Origin: Dermabacter hominis NBRC 106157
Lineage (GTDB): Bacteria; Actinomycetota; Actinomycetes; Actinomycetales; Dermabacteraceae
NCBI RefSeq assembly: GCF_001570785.1
Contig: NZ_BCSI01000005.1
Location: forward strand, 47,396-111,395
Direction of reading: 5' to 3'
DNA: 64,000 nucleotides
Within the stretch, counting starts at the first letter, position 1. Each line of letters opens with the position of its first letter. The position numbers and the translations under genes were made by a program. The notes below the pieces were generated by a model, which saw only the letters and a list, made by a program, of their open reading frames with translations, did no database searches and was not told the DNA's origin. Of this stretch, positions 45,064 to 53,189 are shown piece after piece.

Positions 45064-46422
45064 ATGCCAGTTGCGCTCGACTTTACGTCAGGCCTCGATC
45101 AGGTCTTGCACGAGCACGAGGGCGCCTTCACGCGCCGCTCAATTCTTCCCGGGGGCGTGCGGCTCCTTACCGAACGTGATCCCGGTGTCCGCTCGGCAAG
45201 CGTCGGATTTTGGCTCCCCGTGGGCTCACGCGATGAGCGACCTGAGCACGCCGGCTCGACTCACTTTCTCGAGCACCTGCTGTTTAAAGGCACACCCACG
45301 AGAAGCGCCCTCGACATCGCCCGCGCCTTCGATGAAGTGGGAGGCGAGTCGAACGCCGTGACCGCGAAGGAGCACACGTGCTATTACGCTCGCGTACGCT
45401 CGGTCGACTTGCCCATGGCCCTTGCGACCCTTGCGGACATGGTCACAAGCGCCTCGATCACGAGCGAAGCATTCACGACCGAACGCGAGGTCATTCTCGA
45501 GGAACTCGCGATGGCGGAGGATGACCCGACTGATGTGGGCCACGAGGCTCTCATCGCTTCGGTGCTCGGCGAGGAAACGGCGCTCGGGCGGCCCGTGGGG
45601 GGAACCCCCGCGACGATCAACTCCGTCACGGTCGAGGCGGTGCGGGAGCACTACCGCGCCCATTATTTGAGTACCAACCTCGTGGTGACGGCAGTCGGAG
45701 ACGTCGACCACGACGAGGTGGCGACGATGCTTCTCGACAGTCTTGCGAAAGGCGGGTGGAGCCTCAGTGACGGGCAAGCGCCGCGCCCTCGCCGTGCTCA
45801 GCAGGGCTTTGCGTACCCGAGCGGCGAGGATGGCACAGATGGACTCGAGGCGCTGCGGCACGGAGCCGTCACGAAGCGCCTTATGCGCGAGACCGAACAG
45901 ACCCACCTTTTCCTCGGCGGACCGGCGATCCCCGCGTGGGACGAACGGCGGCATTCTCTGAGTGTCGCGATGGCGATCCTCGGTGGTGGGATGAGTTCGA
46001 GGCTCTTCCAGGAGGTGCGTGAGAAGCGCGGCCTTGCCTATTCGGTGTACGGGTTTACAGCGGCGTATCGCGATGCCGGTCTTGCGGGGCTGTACGCCGC
46101 GTGCCGTCCCATGAATGCGGAACAGGTCGCGCAGCTTTTGCTCGAGGAGACGCAGAGGCTCGCGACAGACGGGATTGAACGAGAAGAGCTTGCGCGGACG
46201 CTCGGGCACATCTCGGGGTCGATGGCGCTCAGCCTCGAGGACACGCAGTCGCGCATGGCGCGGCTCGCAACGGCTGAGCTCGTTCTCGGTTCGTATCGAA
46301 CGGTTGATGAAGCTCTCGAAGCCTTCCACGGTGTGACGCGCGAGAGCGTGCGTGAGATCGCCTCCGAGGTTGCTTCGGCGCTGCGAGTGCGCGTCGACGT
46401 CGGCCGTACCGGCACCGCCTGA
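45064..46422 (+). CDS. M16-family zinc peptidase (pitrilysin-like)
   Basis: The 452-residue product has the inverted zinc motif HFLEH (H67, E70, H71), a downstream conserved TEREVILEELAMAEDDP with the third ligand Glu, and the C-terminal half with the REKRGLAYSVYGF R/Y pair. It resembles the processing-peptidase-like M16B proteins that follow pnp in many actinobacteria. The natural substrate is unknown. The ATG follows ggagaagga. Confidence 0.94.
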   Translation: MPVALDFTSGLDQVLHEHEGAFTRRSILPGGVRLLTERDPGVRSASVGFWLPVGSRDERPEHAGSTHFLEHLLFKGTPTRSALDIARAFDEVGGESNAVTAKEHTCYYARVRSVDLPMALATLADMVTSASITSEAFTTEREVILEELAMAEDDPTDVGHEALIASVLGEETALGRPVGGTPATINSVTVEAVREHYRAHYLSTNLVVTAVGDVDHDEVATMLLDSLAKGGWSLSDGQAPRPRRAQQGFAYPSGEDGTDGLEALRHGAVTKRLMRETEQTHLFLGGPAIPAWDERRHSLSVAMAILGGGMSSRLFQEVREKRGLAYSVYGFTAAYRDAGLAGLYAACRPMNAEQVAQLLLEETQRLATDGIEREELARTLGHISGSMALSLEDTQSRMARLATAELVLGSYRTVDEALEAFHGVTRESVREIASEVASALRVRVDVGRTGTA

Positions 46423-46459
46423 CATACTTGATCGCGAATACACACACGAGGGGATGGTT

Positions 46460-47218
46460 ATGAGCATTCGCGTTGGAGTTATTGGTTCAGCCGGGCGTAT
46501 GGGAAGCGAGGTTGTCCGCGCTCTCGAGGCGGCCTCCGATCTCGACTTCGTACGGGGAATCACGGCCGAGGACTCCCTCGAGCAGCTTCTCGACGACGAT
46601 GGCGCGCCGCTTGTGGACGTGGCCGTCGACTTCACCCTTCCGAGCGTGACGAAAGCGAACGTGCTGTGGCTTATCGAGCACGGTATCCACGCGGTCGTGG
46701 GGGCGACCGGTTGGGATGATGCGGCGCTCGCCGACGTTCGCGCAGCCCTCGACGACACCCCCGAGACCGGCGTTCTCATTGCCCCGAACTTCGCGATCGG
46801 CGCAGTGCTTGCGATGAGCTTCGCGCGCACCGCCGCACGGTTTTATGAGAGCGCAGAGGTGGTCGAACTTCACCACCCCGACAAACTCGATGCGCCGTCC
46901 GGAACCGCGCTGCACACGGCCCGTGCGATCGCTGACGGCCGCGCACAGGCGAACCTCGGGCCCGTCCCGGATGCGACCGAGCGCGACCCCCACGGCGCGC
47001 GAGGAGCCGACATCGACGGCGTTCACGTGCACGCCGTGCGCCTGCGCGGACTCGTGGCGCACGAGGAAATTCTCTTCGGCAACCCGGGAGAACAGCTCAC
47101 TATCCGTCACGACTCATTCGATCGCGTGAGCTTCATGCCCGGAGTTCTCCACGGCGTGCGCGAGGTGGCCTCTCATCCCGGTCTCACGGTGGGGCTAGAG
47201 AACTACCTCTCGCTGTAA
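46460..47218 (+). CDS. dapB: 4-hydroxy-tetrahydrodipicolinate reductase
   Basis: DapB acts after DapA (50458) in the DAP/lysine route. The 252-residue product has the NAD(P) loop VIGSAGRMG and the catalytic segment ELHHPDKLDAPSGTA. ATG 46460 lies 6 nt after gagggg; ATG 46454 is in frame. Confidence 0.96.
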   Translation: MSIRVGVIGSAGRMGSEVVRALEAASDLDFVRGITAEDSLEQLLDDDGAPLVDVAVDFTLPSVTKANVLWLIEHGIHAVVGATGWDDAALADVRAALDDTPETGVLIAPNFAIGAVLAMSFARTAARFYESAEVVELHHPDKLDAPSGTALHTARAIADGRAQANLGPVPDATERDPHGARGADIDGVHVHAVRLRGLVAHEEILFGNPGEQLTIRHDSFDRVSFMPGVLHGVREVASHPGLTVGLENYLSL

Positions 47219-47278
47219 GCTAAGTGGCGTCGGAACTGATCGCTCACCTCTCGCACGCACCCGAGGAGGCTCTGCCAC

Positions 47279-48178
47279 ATGTCCGAGAACCCGCCCTCGC
47301 ACGCCCTCGCGCGTGCCTTTGCGGCACTCGCGCCCGAACGGCCTCTTGCACTGTGGGGTTCGAGTTCGATGGAAGGCGGTCTCGGTGCCGAGCACACTCC
47401 TCGACCGGTATACGTCCACGAGGAAATTGCGAATGCAATGAACCCCGTGCCGGTCACGAATCTCGCGTACGGCGCACAGTTTTCGGGGCACACGACGATT
47501 CTTCGTGGACTCGACACGCCCATGGTGCATATCCCCGAGGGGTACACGGGCGGGCGAGTGAATGTGCGCGTGGACACGGATGTTCCCGGCATGTGGTCGT
47601 TCACGTGTCACGGGAAGCTGTCGAGCGGGGCGAGCGGCACGCTCACGGGAACGCCGGAAAACCAGTGGTTCTTTGAGTCCGACGGCGGCCCTGCGACATC
47701 GGGTGTCTTCACATCGTCGTGGAAAGCCACCACCGAGAACTGGCGGCACGTAATCTGGACGGGGAAGAACAACATCGTGCAGCGTGAGCAGGTACTGAGC
47801 GACGTCGAGAGGCTCGTCGCCTCCGCGCGTGATCCGAAGACGGATGCAATCGTTCTCGGTCAGTGGGTCACGAAAAACGACCTCGATGCTCCCGAGAAAA
47901 TTAGGGCCATTCACGCGGTCAACGCCGCCCAACGCGAGGCTTACGGGCACCGCTTCGTGGATGTGCAAGCCCTCCTGACGAGCGAGGAGGCGCTGCGCGC
48001 CGAACCAATCGCGTCGCTTGATTTGCACTCGCGAGCAGAAACACGTTCCGAACTCGAGAAGGGGATCGTGCCGACCCCGCTCAGGGGTAGCGACGGTATC
48101 CATTTGAGCGGTTGGGGCAATCTCCTCGTCTCGTGGGTTCTCATCGAGAAAATGAAGGAGCTCGCGTGGATGGCATGA
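47279..48178 (+). CDS. SGNH/GDSL-type hydrolase-like protein
   Basis: The 299-residue product has a block-I-like WGSSSMEGG (26-34) and a block-V DGIHLSGWGN with D272 and H275, the Asp-His pair of SGNH hydrolases, with a probable beta-rich insert between about 85 and 150. No signal peptide or membrane segment is visible. Its end overlaps the SLH-domain gene (ATGA/GTG), so both are likely co-translated. The substrate is unknown; a surface glycan or lipid ester is inference. Confidence 0.7.
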   Translation: MSENPPSHALARAFAALAPERPLALWGSSSMEGGLGAEHTPRPVYVHEEIANAMNPVPVTNLAYGAQFSGHTTILRGLDTPMVHIPEGYTGGRVNVRVDTDVPGMWSFTCHGKLSSGASGTLTGTPENQWFFESDGGPATSGVFTSSWKATTENWRHVIWTGKNNIVQREQVLSDVERLVASARDPKTDAIVLGQWVTKNDLDAPEKIRAIHAVNAAQREAYGHRFVDVQALLTSEEALRAEPIASLDLHSRAETRSELEKGIVPTPLRGSDGIHLSGWGNLLVSWVLIEKMKELAWMA

Positions 48179-48936
48179 GGGCGGTGAATTCGGAAGCGGC
48201 AGGCCTCGTGACGACGCGGCGGGCGTTGCTGGCCTCGCTCTTGGGGATTGCCGGCATCGCCGCGCTCAAGCTACGGCCCGCGACCGCGACGAAGCCGGGC
48301 ACGCAAGTCGTTGCTGATCCCGCGGAGCGCTACGCCGACGCGATCGAGTGGCTCGTGAAGCACGATCTGTTCGATCCAGCCCGCGAGGGAACGTTCCTCC
48401 CGGGCGCCGATGTGACGCGTGAGGACGCCGCGATCATGCTGTTCCGTCTCGCTGGTGCCCCCGAGCGTGACGGTCTCGACCTCGAACCGTATCGAGACGT
48501 TGAGAAGACGGCTCGCAGCTATCGCGAAATCATGTGGATGCGCGGCCAGGCGGTGTTCTTCGGCGAGTACGACGCGACCTTTCAGCCGACGCAGCCCGTG
48601 ACGCGAGCGGAGGGGTGTTCGTTCCTCGCGCGGCTGCTTCGTGGCGTAGTTGCCGCGCACTTCGCGGCGGGAGGCTCCGCTGTTGCGCCCGAGATCGCGA
48701 GCTTTCGCGACGTCTCCAAGGAGCACCCGCGCTTCGCGGATATTGAGTGGGCCCGTGCAGTGGGACTGCTCGGGCGCGACCTCACGCTCGGTGAAGCCGA
48801 GAGCTCGGGCGAGCGACAGGCCGACGCTTCCGCCCCTCTCGTCGATGCCGAGCTTCGGCCAGACGCTACTCTCATGAGGGGCGAGTTCGCGCGGTTGCTT
48901 CAACGCGCGAACGCCCTATTCGACGACGCCCACTAG
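48166..48936 (+). CDS. Secreted SLH-domain protein
   Basis: The 256-residue product has a signal with TTRRALLASLLGIAG (twin-arginine-like but shortened) and then three S-layer-homology modules: YADAIEWLVKHDLF...FLPGADVTREDAAIMLFRLAG, YREIMWMRGQAVFF...TQPVTRAEGCSFLARLL, and FADIEWARAVGLL...DATLMRGEFARLLQRA. SLH modules usually anchor proteins to cell-wall polymers, or act as an exported domain alone. I chose GTG 48166, 5 nt after aaggag; ATG 48175 is possible. Little else is present, so it may be an anchor or scaffold for the partner hydrolase. Confidence 0.78.
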   Translation: MDGMRAVNSEAAGLVTTRRALLASLLGIAGIAALKLRPATATKPGTQVVADPAERYADAIEWLVKHDLFDPAREGTFLPGADVTREDAAIMLFRLAGAPERDGLDLEPYRDVEKTARSYREIMWMRGQAVFFGEYDATFQPTQPVTRAEGCSFLARLLRGVVAAHFAAGGSAVAPEIASFRDVSKEHPRFADIEWARAVGLLGRDLTLGEAESSGERQADASAPLVDAELRPDATLMRGEFARLLQRANALFDDAH

Positions 48937-48969
48937 ATGGGCGCCCCAACCTCGACTAAGGAGTGACAC

Positions 48970-49686
48970 GTGGCAGACATGGCGGCGACGCTCGACGGGT
49001 GCGCGAAGGGAACATCTCTCGCGCGTGCGAAAGCGATCCTTCTCGATTCCGATGGGACCCTCGTCGACTCAACTCGAAGTGTCGAGGCAAGCTGGGACAC
49101 CCTCCTCGGTGACGAGGGTGCGGGACGCTTTGAAAAGCACTATCACGGTCAACCGGCCAGGCGAGTATTGCGCCTCGCGATGCCCGACATCAGCGAGGAG
49201 AAGCTCGAGGAGCTTTTCACCAAAGTCGAGGGATACGAAATTGCGAGCGCGGGCGATGTCGAGGCATTCGACGGGACCGCGCGTTTCCTCGGCGAACTCG
49301 AAGAGGCAAAGGCTGCGCTTTCGCGCGAATGCTGGGCGATAGCGACGAGCTGCACGCTTCCACTCTTCGAAGCGCGCTACCGGCCCCTTGGGCTCCCGTT
49401 CCCCACAACCCTCGTGACCGCCGATCAGGTCACGCACGGTAAGCCGGATCCCGAGCCCTACCTCCTCGCGGCACAGAGACTCGGGGTCGATGCGGCGGAG
49501 TGCATCGTCGTCGAAGATGCGCCGGGTGGCCTCGCCTCAGCTCGTGCTGCGGGGGCGTTCGTCGTGAGTGTTCTCAACAGTGCGAGTGCGGAGACCGTCG
49601 GCCCCCTTGCTGATCTCGTGATTCCTTCGCTCGCGGATGTCTCGATCGAAGCCTGCGAAGGGGAGCTCGTGCTTCGTGCGCGGTGA
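48970..49686 (+). CDS. HAD-superfamily phosphatase
   Basis: The 238-residue product has HAD motif I LLDSDGTLVDS (nucleophile D26, D28), motif II AIATSC, motif III with GKPDPEPYLLAA and motif IV VVEDAPGGLASARAAG. The all-alpha cap between motif I and II places it in the beta-phosphoglucomutase-like/phosphatase group; sugar or glycerol phosphates are plausible substrates. GTG after aaggagtgacac. Confidence 0.9.
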   Translation: MADMAATLDGCAKGTSLARAKAILLDSDGTLVDSTRSVEASWDTLLGDEGAGRFEKHYHGQPARRVLRLAMPDISEEKLEELFTKVEGYEIASAGDVEAFDGTARFLGELEEAKAALSRECWAIATSCTLPLFEARYRPLGLPFPTTLVTADQVTHGKPDPEPYLLAAQRLGVDAAECIVVEDAPGGLASARAAGAFVVSVLNSASAETVGPLADLVIPSLADVSIEACEGELVLRAR

Positions 49687-49710
49687 GCGCCACGCGGCGA
49701 TTTTCGGTTT

Positions 49711-49742
49711 TTGAACTGCTTGGTCAACTAGGGTGATACATA
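49711..49742 (+). promoter_or_regulatory. Candidate leaderless promoter and inverted repeat of thyX
   Basis: TAGGGT (49729-49734) lies 7 nt before the thyX ATG at 49742. Upstream, TTGAAC-N5-GGTCAA (49711-49727) is a near-perfect inverted repeat in the -35 zone. aggg could instead be read as a Shine-Dalgarno. Confidence 0.35.
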
Positions 49743-50461
49743 TGAGCGAAATAGTGTTCCGATCCGACGTCACGGTCGACCTTGTGAGGTCACAGGCTTC
49801 CGATTCCGATGTCATCTTTGCCGCGCGGGTCTCGACCCAGGGAGAAAAGTCCAAGAGCGTCGTGGGCACCGATGCCTCCGATCGCGACAAGGGCCTCATC
49901 AACTACCTTATGCGCGACCGCCACGGCTCGCCGTTCGAGCACAACAGCTTCACGTTCTACGTCGAAGCGCCGATTTTCGTGTTCCGCGAGTTCATGCGCC
50001 ACCGGATCGCGTCCTATAACGAGGAATCAGGCCGCTACCGCCAGATGCGCCCGATTTTCTATGTGCCCGGTCCCGAGCGCAAGCTCGTCCAGAAGGGCAA
50101 GCCCGGCGCCTATGACTTTTACGAGGGCAGCCCCGAGCAGCACGACATCGTGACGAAGGCGTACAAGGCGCAGTGCGAGAGCGCGTATGCCGCTTACCTC
50201 GAGATGCTCGAGGCCGGCGTTGCACGCGAGGTCGCACGCGGCGTTCTGCCCCTCACGCTGTTCAGTTCGATGTACGTGACCGTCAATGCCCGAAGCATGA
50301 TGAACTTCCTGTCGCTGCGCACCAAGCGTGAAGGCTCGCACTTCCCGTCGTTCCCGCAGCGCGAGATCGAGATGGTCGCCGAAAAGATCGAAGAGTTCTT
50401 CGCCGAGGCGATGCCCCTCACCTACGAAGCGTTCAACGCGGGCGGCCGGGTGGCGCCGTGA
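49742..50461 (+). CDS. thyX: Flavin-dependent thymidylate synthase ThyX
   Basis: ThyX makes dTMP from dUMP using FAD, NADPH and methylene-THF. The 239-residue product has the signature R86-H87-R88-x7-S96 (RHRIASYNEES). ATG 49742 chosen; GTG 49733 is in frame. No thyA is in the window. Overlaps dapA by 4 bp. Confidence 0.96.
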   Translation: MSEIVFRSDVTVDLVRSQASDSDVIFAARVSTQGEKSKSVVGTDASDRDKGLINYLMRDRHGSPFEHNSFTFYVEAPIFVFREFMRHRIASYNEESGRYRQMRPIFYVPGPERKLVQKGKPGAYDFYEGSPEQHDIVTKAYKAQCESAYAAYLEMLEAGVAREVARGVLPLTLFSSMYVTVNARSMMNFLSLRTKREGSHFPSFPQREIEMVAEKIEEFFAEAMPLTYEAFNAGGRVAP

Positions 50462-51375
50462 GTCAAGAAGCACCGGTATTTGGACGTCTCGGCGTCGCTA
50501 TCGTCACGCCCTTCACTGAGGATCTCGAGAAGGCCGATCACGAGGCTCTCGCCGGCCTCGCGCGCCATCTCGTCGACGAAGGCCACGATCTCATCGTCGC
50601 GAACGGCACCACGGGCGAATCACCCACCACGAGCGATGAGGAAAAGCTCGCGATTCTCGCGACCGTACGCGAGGCAGTTGGTGCGGATGTCACTCTCCTC
50701 GCGGGGGCGGGCACGAACGATACGCGTCACTCGGTCGCGCTTGCACGCGCGATTGAAGAGGGCGGCAATGCCGACGGCCTCCTGCTCGCAACCCCGTACT
50801 ACTCCAAGCCCACGCAGCGCGGCCTGATCGCGCACACGCTCGAGATCGTCAACGCCGTCGACCTGCCGGCGATGCTCTACGACATTCCCGGTCGCTCAGG
50901 CATCCCTATCGAATACGAGAGCGCCGTCGAACTGTCCCAGCACCCGAACATCGTTGCCCTCAAGGAAGCCAAGGGCGACATGCACGAGGCCTCCAAGCTC
51001 ATCCGTGACACGGGCCTCGATATTTACTCCGGTGAAGACGCTCTCAACCTGCCGTGGCTTTCGATCGGTGCAGTTGGAACGGTCTCTGTCACGAGCCACC
51101 TCACCGGCAGGCTCGACCGCCTCATGTTCGACGCCCTCGAACAGTGCGACCTCGCGCTCGCGCAAAGGCTCCACGCTTCGCGCATCGACTTTGTTGACGC
51201 GATCATGAACCAGGGCCCAGGAACGATGGCGATCAAAGAAGCCCTTACACACCTCGGCGTGCTTCCGCACGCTGGCTGCCGCGCCCCGCTCGGAACGGTC
51301 GAGCCGGAGGTCGCGGCGCGCATCCACGCCGCCGTAGACGCCTACCAGAGCGTCCTCGCGCAGCACACCAGCTGA
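50458..51375 (+). CDS. dapA: 4-hydroxy-tetrahydrodipicolinate synthase
   Basis: DapA condenses pyruvate with aspartate semialdehyde. The 305-residue product has Tyr141 (LYDIPGRSG) and the Schiff-base Lys169 (IVALKEAKGD), and GTTGESPT near 51-57. GTG start overlapping thyX; rnj follows 15 bp downstream, the usual thyX-dapA-rnj order. Confidence 0.97.
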   Translation: MSQEAPVFGRLGVAIVTPFTEDLEKADHEALAGLARHLVDEGHDLIVANGTTGESPTTSDEEKLAILATVREAVGADVTLLAGAGTNDTRHSVALARAIEEGGNADGLLLATPYYSKPTQRGLIAHTLEIVNAVDLPAMLYDIPGRSGIPIEYESAVELSQHPNIVALKEAKGDMHEASKLIRDTGLDIYSGEDALNLPWLSIGAVGTVSVTSHLTGRLDRLMFDALEQCDLALAQRLHASRIDFVDAIMNQGPGTMAIKEALTHLGVLPHAGCRAPLGTVEPEVAARIHAAVDAYQSVLAQHTS

Positions 51376-51390
51376 AGAATTTAGGACACT

Positions 51391-53082
51391 GTGACTACAC
51401 CCTTTTCCACGACACTCGGGACCCCACCACAACTGAAGAACAAGACACTACGTGTGACCCCGCTCGGCGGTCTCGGCGAGGTCGGCCGAAACATGACCGT
51501 CTTCGAGTATGAGGGCCGGCTCCTCATCGTTGATTGCGGCGTTCTCTTCCCCGAAGAAGCCCAGCCGGGCGTCGACCTTATCCTCCCGGACTTCCGCTCG
51601 ATCGAGGATCGCCTTGACGACGTTGCCGCGATCGTGCTCACGCACGGCCACGAGGACCACATCGGTGCAGTTCCCTACCTTCTGCGCCTCAAGCCGGACA
51701 TCCCGCTCGTCGGCAGCCAGCTGACCCTCGCCTTTGTCGAGGCGAAGCTCCGCGAGCACCGCATCAAGCCGTACACGCTCGCCGTGAAGGAAGGCGACGT
51801 CGAGAAATTCGGCGCGTTCGAGTGCGAATTCGTCGCCGTGAATCACTCGATTCCCGATGCGCTCGCGGTCGCGATCCGTACCGAGGCTGGCACGGTTTTG
51901 CACACGGGCGACTTCAAAATGGACCAGCTCCCGCTCGATGGTCGCCTGACGGACCTTCGTGCCTTCGCGCGCCTTGGTGAAGAGGGCGTGGATCTCTTCC
52001 TCGTCGACTCGACAAACGCCGAGGTTCCCGGCTTCACCGTCAAGGAGCGCGAGATCGGCCCCGTGCTCGACAGACTCTTTGCGCGTGCACAGCAAAAGAT
52101 CGTCGTCGCGAGCTTTTCGAGCCACGTCCACCGCGTTCAGCAGGTGCTCGACTCGGCGCACGCGCACGGCCGCAAGGTGGCGTTCGTGGGGCGCTCGATG
52201 GTGCGCAACATGACCATCGCTGCCGATATGGGCTACCTCAATGTTCCCCCGAACACGCTCGTGGACCTCAAGAAGGCCGACGATATTCCCGATCACAAGA
52301 TCGTGTACATGTGCACGGGCAGCCAGGGCGAGCCGATGGCCGCGCTCGGGCGTATCGCGAACCGCAACCACCGCGTCGAAGTCGGCGAGGGGGACATCGT
52401 GATTCTTGCGTCCTCGCTCATCCCGGGCAATGAGAACGACGTGTTTCGCGTGATGAATGGCCTCATGGAACTCGGGGCCGAGGTCGTGCACCAGGCGAAC
52501 GCGCGCGTGCACGTTTCGGGGCACGCGAGCGAGGGTGAGTTGCTGTACTGCTACAACATTCTGCGCCCGAAGAACGTGATGCCCGTGCACGGCGAGGTGC
52601 GCCACCTCATCGCGAACGGGAAGATCGCGCAGTCCTCAGGTATCCCTCGCGAGAACATCGTGCTCGCGAAGGACGGCACGGTCGTCGACCTCAAAGACGG
52701 CGTCGCACGCGTCGTCGGCGAGGTCGAGGTTGGCTACGTGTATGTGGACGGTTCGAGTGTGGGCGAGGTGAGCGAGGCCGATCTCAAGGACCGCCGTATC
52801 CTCGCGGAAGAGGGCTTCATTTCCCTGTTCGCCGTGGTCAATAGTGAAACCGGCGAACTCATTGCCGGGCCAGAGATCCACTCGCGGGGCATCGCCGAGG
52901 ACGACGAGGTGTTTGAGCGCATCAAGCCTGACGTCATCAAGGCACTGCACAAGGCGATCGAGGACGAGAAGGGGCACGACACGTATCAGCTTCAGCAAGC
53001 GATGCGCCGCGTGGTGGGGCGTTTCCTCTCTCAACGCCTTCGCCGCCGCCCGATGATCATCCCGGTTGTCGTCGAGGCTTAG
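51391..53082 (+). CDS. rnj: Ribonuclease J
   Basis: RNase J is a 5'-3' exo- and endoribonuclease of the metallo-beta-lactamase/beta-CASP class. The 563-residue product has the HxHxDH zinc motif H85, H87, D89, H90 (LTHGHEDH), HTGDFKMD, VHVSGHASEGE and NVMPVHGE. The GTG is 15 bp after dapA. Confidence 0.96.
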   Translation: MTTPFSTTLGTPPQLKNKTLRVTPLGGLGEVGRNMTVFEYEGRLLIVDCGVLFPEEAQPGVDLILPDFRSIEDRLDDVAAIVLTHGHEDHIGAVPYLLRLKPDIPLVGSQLTLAFVEAKLREHRIKPYTLAVKEGDVEKFGAFECEFVAVNHSIPDALAVAIRTEAGTVLHTGDFKMDQLPLDGRLTDLRAFARLGEEGVDLFLVDSTNAEVPGFTVKEREIGPVLDRLFARAQQKIVVASFSSHVHRVQQVLDSAHAHGRKVAFVGRSMVRNMTIAADMGYLNVPPNTLVDLKKADDIPDHKIVYMCTGSQGEPMAALGRIANRNHRVEVGEGDIVILASSLIPGNENDVFRVMNGLMELGAEVVHQANARVHVSGHASEGELLYCYNILRPKNVMPVHGEVRHLIANGKIAQSSGIPRENIVLAKDGTVVDLKDGVARVVGEVEVGYVYVDGSSVGEVSEADLKDRRILAEEGFISLFAVVNSETGELIAGPEIHSRGIAEDDEVFERIKPDVIKALHKAIEDEKGHDTYQLQQAMRRVVGRFLSQRLRRRPMIIPVVVEA

Positions 53083-53189
53083 CGACGCAGATTTTTGCAG
53101 TTGCCACTGCGAGGTCAGCTCCCTGTGTGATTCACACGCCGGGGCTGGCCTCGTGACGTTCGTACCCTTCGACGGGTAGATTGTGGAGT

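Noticed and set aside
47195..48103. 302-codon minus-strand frame
   Set aside because: Antisense to the SGNH gene, which has recognisable DGIH and WGSSS motifs and coupling to the next gene.
53083..53189. GCAGT/ACTGC hairpin after rnj as terminator
   Set aside because: The T-run precedes rather than follows the stem, and the stem is only 5 bp.
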